This document shows positions 60,566 through 64,000 of a stretch of 64,000 bases of DNA, in pieces (the first letter of the stretch is position 1; the number at the start of each line of letters is the position of its first letter). The stretch covers positions 62,001 to 126,000 of the forward strand of contig MEOQ01000009.1 in the NCBI GenBank assembly GCA_001769275.1, in the 5' to 3' direction. The position numbers and the translations under genes were made by a program. The notes beneath the pieces were generated by a model. The model had not been told where the DNA came from. It did not search any database and saw only the letters and a program-made list of their open reading frames with translations. This stretch comes from Bacteroidetes bacterium GWF2_43_63. GTDB taxonomy: Bacteria; Bacteroidota; Bacteroidia; Bacteroidales; DTU049.

Positions 60566-61663
60566 TTATTTGTCTGCAAGTTTTGTATAAAACGCCAGCA
60601 TTTTTTCAATGGTACTGTCAATGTGATATTCAGTCTGCATGCGCTGTCTGGCAGCCCCGGCCATTTTTATTCTTTCGTCCGGATGATTATACATGTATTC
60701 GATGGCACGTGCAATCGCGATCGGATTTTTGCGTGGGACGACCAGTCCGCTTTCGCCATCTATTACCATTCTGCGGTTGCCCGGAATGTCAGTGATGACA
60801 GCTGCCACACCCAGACTCATGGCTTCAATAACCGATTTGCAAATAGCTTCGCCATAAATGGAACTCAATACGAACAAATCAGAATTCTTCACCAACCGCA
60901 TCGAATCGCTGCGGTAGCCGGTGAAAACAATCCGGTCCTTCATTGGACTTCGTTCACACAATGCTTTTATTTCGTTCGACTCCAACCCGTTTCCAATCAG
61001 CAAAATATACAATGGGACTGACGGGACAATATCGTATGTAGCTTTGATGAAATACTTTAAACCCTTCATTGGGCGTGCGTTTGCGACCATCGTCACGACA
61101 AAGGCATTCTCCGGAATATCGAATTCGCTGTATGAAAGCGGCTCCACATTTTTATACCAATCGGGATGATGTCCTTTGGTGATGCAGAAAGCATTTTTCT
61201 TTCCGAAGATTTTATTGCGATTGATCATTTTGGCTACTGCAGGCGCAATACACCAGATAGCATCGGCGCGCGGATGCAGAAATTTGAAATAAGCAGAAGG
61301 ATCCCACCAGTGAATATTTCCGCAGTAACCACGATACAACACCACTTTTACATCGAGTCCCCGCGCGGCTTTCAGACCATTGATGATTGCTTTGCCGTTG
61401 AAAAGATGCACTACATCGTACGCACCGGCAATCAATTCTTTTCGAATAAAATCAATTTCACTGCGATCGAATTTTTTACGTGGCTGAAAGTCGATCACGC
61501 GAATACCTGCCTCTTCGAAAACCGGCACGTATTCAGCCTTTGCTGGAGTCATGATGGTAATATCGACACCGGCACGCTTCAGTCCCAGCATGAGCTCTGC
61601 CTCGGGCCGCGAAGAATTGAGCCCGCTGTAATTGCTGATGACTAATAGTTTCAGATGCGACAT
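60566..61663 (-). CDS. GT4 glycosyltransferase, stand-alone
   Basis: 365 residues. LKLLVISNYSGLNSSRPEAE at the N-terminus, VVHLFNGKAIINGLKAARGL, and in the C-terminal domain VVTMVANARPMKGLKYFIKA, FVLSSIYGEAICKSVIEAMS (donor-site E-A-I-C-x-S-V-I-E-A) and AAVITDIPGNRRMVIDGESG. Not in the polysaccharide locus; monocistronic with a TACCTTTG -7 box at 61669-61676. It could act on a cell-envelope glycolipid; acceptor unknown. Confidence 0.88.
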   Translation of the reverse strand: MSHLKLLVISNYSGLNSSRPEAELMLGLKRAGVDITIMTPAKAEYVPVFEEAGIRVIDFQPRKKFDRSEIDFIRKELIAGAYDVVHLFNGKAIINGLKAARGLDVKVVLYRGYCGNIHWWDPSAYFKFLHPRADAIWCIAPAVAKMINRNKIFGKKNAFCITKGHHPDWYKNVEPLSYSEFDIPENAFVVTMVANARPMKGLKYFIKATYDIVPSVPLYILLIGNGLESNEIKALCERSPMKDRIVFTGYRSDSMRLVKNSDLFVLSSIYGEAICKSVIEAMSLGVAAVITDIPGNRRMVIDGESGLVVPRKNPIAIARAIEYMYNHPDERIKMAGAARQRMQTEYHIDSTIEKMLAFYTKLADK

Positions 61664-61668
61664 TGATG

Positions 61669-61676
61669 CAAAGGTA
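61669..61676 (-). promoter_or_regulatory. -7 box of the stand-alone glycosyltransferase
   Basis: TACCTTTG on the minus strand, 5 bp before the ATG at 61663. A leaderless or near-leaderless transcript would result; no clear -33. Confidence 0.35.
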
Positions 61677-61710
61677 TGTATTTTACCCTTAATGAGGCTG
61701 TCTCAAAACA

Positions 61711-61865
61711 GCGGATTGTTACGACATTCCACCGTTCCGGCAAACATCTGAGTTAAGAATTGACGTTGATGCCGGAACATGGAACCGTCGTAACAATTGC
61801 AAAAACAACGGTTCCATGTCCTTCAGCTCCTGCGTCGCTTTCGGACGGTGGAATGTTGTTTTTGT
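61711..61865. repeat. two consecutive REP-like palindromes 3' of dnaA
   Basis: Palindrome 1: GATTGTTACGACATTCCACC and GTTCCGGCA (61714-61742) against TGCCGGAACATGGAACCGTC and GTAACAATTGC (61770-61799). Palindrome 2: AACAACGGTTCCATGTCC (61804-61821) against GGACGGTGGAATGTTGTT (61843-61860). In both, one arm carries ATTCCACCG where the other, read on the same strand sense, carries GGTTCCATG. Confidence 0.75.
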
Positions 61866-61908
61866 TGCTGAAGACTATTTGAAACAACCTACGTTGCGCT
61901 TCGGGCAT

Positions 61909-61938
61909 AAAAAAACCGGCCTGCTTGCGGCAGGCCGG
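61909..61938 (-). terminator. intrinsic terminator of dnaA
   Basis: Nine-base-pair stem CCGGCCTGC/GCAGGCCGG (61916-61924 with 61930-61938), loop TTGCG, followed on the minus strand by a U-tract (A's 61909-61915). It lies 22 bp past the stop. Confidence 0.88.
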
Positions 61939-61959
61939 ACCCAATTAAAAACAAAGCGT

Positions 61960-63387
61960 TTAAAGCTTTATTTTCTTCTCGATCTCTTCGACATACACCC
62001 GAAAATGTTTGTCGGTATCGATAAGATTTTTCACCGTGCGAACAGCATGCAAAACTGTTGCGTGGTCTTTGCCGCCAATGTCAGTGCCAATGCTGGCAAG
62101 CGAACTCTTGGTCAATGTCTTTGCAAAATACATAGCCAGCTGGCGTGCCTGAACTATTTCGCGTTTACGTGAACTGCTGTGCATTTGCTCAACAGAAATA
62201 TTGAAATAATCGCAAACCATTTTCTGAATGTAATCAATCGATATCTCGCGTTTTGAATTGCGGACATACTGATCGATCATGGTCTTGGCCAGCTCAATGG
62301 TAATAGGTTTCCGGTTGAAAGATGAATGCGCAATCAAAGAAATCATCGCACCTTCGAGCTCACGAATATTGGTTGAAATGCTGTATGCGAGATATTCCAC
62401 CACATCGTCCGGAATAGTAATTCCGTCTTTGTGTAGTTTTTTGCGGATAATTGCAATACGTGTTTCAATATCAGGCACCTGAAGATCGGCAGCCAGTCCC
62501 CATTTGAAGCGTGAAAGCAATCTTGGTTCAATGTCTTCAAGTTCAACCGGCGGTTTGTCAGATGTCAGAATAATCTGATTTCCTTTCTGATGAAGTGTAT
62601 TGAACAACTGAAAGAAAACATCCTGCGTTTTGAGTTTATTGGCCAGGTTGTGAATATCGTCCATGATGAGCACATCTATCATCTGATAGAAATGAACGAA
62701 ATCGTTTGTAGTATCGTCTTTTACTGAATCGATAAACTGATTCAGAAATTCAGAAGTCTGAACGTATAAAACTGTTTTATCTGGAAAATTTTTCTTGACT
62801 TCAATTCCGATGGCATGAGCAAGATGTGTTTTCCCCAATCCGGTGTCGCTGAAAATGAAAAGCGGATTGAAAGAAGTTTTTCCCGGATTTTTTGCAATGG
62901 CTAAACCAGCAGAGCGTGCAAGCCGGTTGCAATCGCCTTCAACAAAATTGTCGAAGTTGAGACTCTCGACCAGCTGCGAATTTACTTTAATCTTTCGCAG
63001 TCCGGGGATGATAAATGGATTCGGAATTTCTTTCGAAGTTCCACGATTGATATCAATGGGTATATCCACCGAAGGATTTTTAAGTGCGCTTCTGTCTGAA
63101 GATGGATAGTTTACAGAAATTCCGTTCTGTGTGGCATCCACCAGAATGTTGTACTCAAGTTTTCCGTCCTGACCAAGTTCCTTGCGAATGATTTTTTTCA
63201 GAAGATCAATGTAGTGTTCTTCAATCCACTCGTAGAAAAAACTACTGGGCACCTGGATCGTGAGTACATTGCCATCAAGTTTCAAAGGTTTTATCGGAGC
63301 GAACCAAGTTGAAAAACTATGGTCGTCGATGTTATCCTTGATAACTTTCAGACAATTGTTCCATATCGATTTAATATCTTTTGCCAT
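61960..63387 (-). CDS. dnaA: chromosomal replication initiator DnaA
   Basis: 475 residues from ATG 63387 (MAKDIKSIWNNCLKVIKDNI; a second ATG at 63396 is also open). Domain I is at the N-terminus (FSTWFAPIKPLKLDG). The AAA+ domain has Walker A FSDTGLGKTHLAHAIG, Walker B VLIMDDIHNL, sensor SDKPPVELEDIEPRLLSRFK and box VII-like SISTNIRELEGAMISL. Domain IV has ASIGTDIGGKDHATVLHAVR, the DNA-binding signature. It binds DnaA boxes at oriC to open the origin. Single-gene unit with strong terminator. No cluster of DnaA boxes was found in the 150 bp upstream, so the origin is probably elsewhere. Confidence 0.97.
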   Translation of the reverse strand: MAKDIKSIWNNCLKVIKDNIDDHSFSTWFAPIKPLKLDGNVLTIQVPSSFFYEWIEEHYIDLLKKIIRKELGQDGKLEYNILVDATQNGISVNYPSSDRSALKNPSVDIPIDINRGTSKEIPNPFIIPGLRKIKVNSQLVESLNFDNFVEGDCNRLARSAGLAIAKNPGKTSFNPLFIFSDTGLGKTHLAHAIGIEVKKNFPDKTVLYVQTSEFLNQFIDSVKDDTTNDFVHFYQMIDVLIMDDIHNLANKLKTQDVFFQLFNTLHQKGNQIILTSDKPPVELEDIEPRLLSRFKWGLAADLQVPDIETRIAIIRKKLHKDGITIPDDVVEYLAYSISTNIRELEGAMISLIAHSSFNRKPITIELAKTMIDQYVRNSKREISIDYIQKMVCDYFNISVEQMHSSSRKREIVQARQLAMYFAKTLTKSSLASIGTDIGGKDHATVLHAVRTVKNLIDTDKHFRVYVEEIEKKIKL

Positions 63388-63539
63388 TTCAATCAATGAA
63401 ATTGAATATGTTTGAGAAGTACATTATTTTTGAAATCAAGTAATTAACAACGGTGAGAGTCATAATTAGTGTTTTCGAGTATTTGAGAGCAACTTGAGAG
63501 GGCAAAGGTGAGTAAAAAAAGTTTGATAAAAAAATTTTT

Positions 63540-64000
63540 TTATCCTTGCATTTTAAAAATATTATTCGTATAGGCATCAGCAAAAATTAAATTGCCACCA
63601 CCTGAAAAATAACAGTCGATGCGCGACATTCTTACACCGGCATATGCGTTTTGTGTAATAATGACCTGTTGATTGTCGGTGTTATACATATTTATCGGTT
63701 TAGATAAAAGGGTATGACTATGTCCACCAAGAATTAAATCAATATTCTTACTCTGTTTTGCCAGTTCATAGTCTGCAACATGTTCTCCTCCATCGGCTTT
63801 ATAACCCATGTGCGACAGGCATACAACCATCGAACATTTTTCTTCCTTCTTTAGTTTGTAAGTCATCTCTGCTGCAGTGAGCACAGGATCACGATATTCA
63901 GTGTCGCCGTAACTAATTTTGCTAATAAGGCCATGAGGATAAACGCCAAGACCAAAGACCCCAATTTTAATTTTTCCGAAAGTAAAAATCTTGTATTTCT
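63540..64000 (-). CDS. 5'-nucleotidase-type metallophosphatase, 5' end outside window
   Basis: The open frame runs off the window edge, with 153 codons before the stop at 63540. KIGVFGLGVYPHGLISK, then VVCLSHMGYKADGGEHVADY, and LILGGHSHTLLSKP. GGHSH is the last metal-binding motif of UshA/5'-nucleotidase metallophosphatases, and LSHMG carries another metal-ligand His. The N-terminal D-x-H and G-D-x-x-D motifs lie outside the window. The C-terminus KMQG ends shortly after the metallophosphatase fold, so this is the short Bacteroidota form without a nucleotide-binding C-domain, usually encoded as a separate gene. Divides nucleotides or UDP-sugars in the periplasm by family precedent. Confidence 0.85.
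   Translation of the reverse strand, partial: KYKIFTFGKIKIGVFGLGVYPHGLISKISYGDTEYRDPVLTAAEMTYKLKKEEKCSMVVCLSHMGYKADGGEHVADYELAKQSKNIDLILGGHSHTLLSKPINMYNTDNQQVIITQNAYAGVRMSRIDCYFSGGGNLIFADAYTNNIFKMQG

Noticed and set aside
63388-63539. oriC directly upstream of dnaA
   Set aside because: Only ~150 bp, A+T-rich, but without a cluster of TTATCCACA-like boxes. Proximity to dnaA alone is not enough.

Overview
The window reads as chromosomal DNA of an anaerobic member of the Bacteroidota (Bacteroidales-like). The evidence is gene content: two secreted proteins with type IX secretion sorting tails, a GldA-type ABC ATPase, a RemB/Wzi-like outer-membrane protein, an UpxY/NusG-like antiterminator and a four-subunit ferredoxin-linked 2-oxoacid oxidoreductase. 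Many genes also carry the Bacteroidota promoter word TAnnTTTG just upstream. I cannot name a species.

Layout. 1-5.4 kb: the body of an Omp28-like protein (cut by the window edge), two paralogous T9SS-exported proteins, a DUF218 protein and a TIGR02757 protein. 5.4-10.8 kb: the 2-oxoacid:ferredoxin oxidoreductase operon, metK and an outer-membrane barrel. 10.9-12.3 kb: a RAYT (REP-associated tyrosine transposase) gene between arrays of a ~149 bp palindromic repeat. 12.3-52.6 kb: a very long, mostly minus-strand surface-polysaccharide region. Read in the direction of transcription it starts with an UpxY antiterminator, Wza and Wzc. It continues through a sugar epimerase, Wzx, Wzy, five GT4-type glycosyltransferases, three hexapeptide acyltransferases, an RmlD-like reductase and a DUF1972 glycosyltransferase. 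It then reaches a complete CMP-legionaminic acid branch (legB, legC, legH, legI, legG, ptmE/legX, legF), and ends with a WecA/MraY-type initiating transferase and a RemB/Wzi-like protein. This region is interrupted by three stand-alone AAA/DUF4143 ATPases, an IS110 element, a truncated TagA/WecG-type glycosyltransferase remnant and an AlbA_2 (Schlafen-type) regulator gene inserted between legC and legH. 53-64 kb: gldA, a porin-like protein, pstSCAB, a DUF2179 membrane protein, another glycosyltransferase, dnaA and the end of a 5'-nucleotidase-type metallophosphatase.

The strongest discovery-type signal is the IS110 element at about 29.09-30.73 kb. Its 5' non-coding end folds into two consecutive guide loops. 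Their sequences match or complement both the inferred target (rebuilt by joining the flanks across a CT core) and the element's own ends, as expected of a bridge RNA. The transposase has an in-frame TAA at codon 14. The second is the RAYT island, whose hairpins share a distinctive arm asymmetry with hairpins 3' of dnaA. The third is the insertion in the legionaminate operon. A 54 bp near-perfect direct repeat shows that legC and legH once overlapped by ATGA, and that the AlbA_2 gene was inserted between them.

The spacers are unusually long and full of structure. They hold triloop hairpins whose stems covary between copies, hexamer satellites of the CCTNAA type between 50 and 56 kb, and several dispersed families that recur tens of kilobases apart. 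No tRNA, rRNA or CRISPR array was seen.
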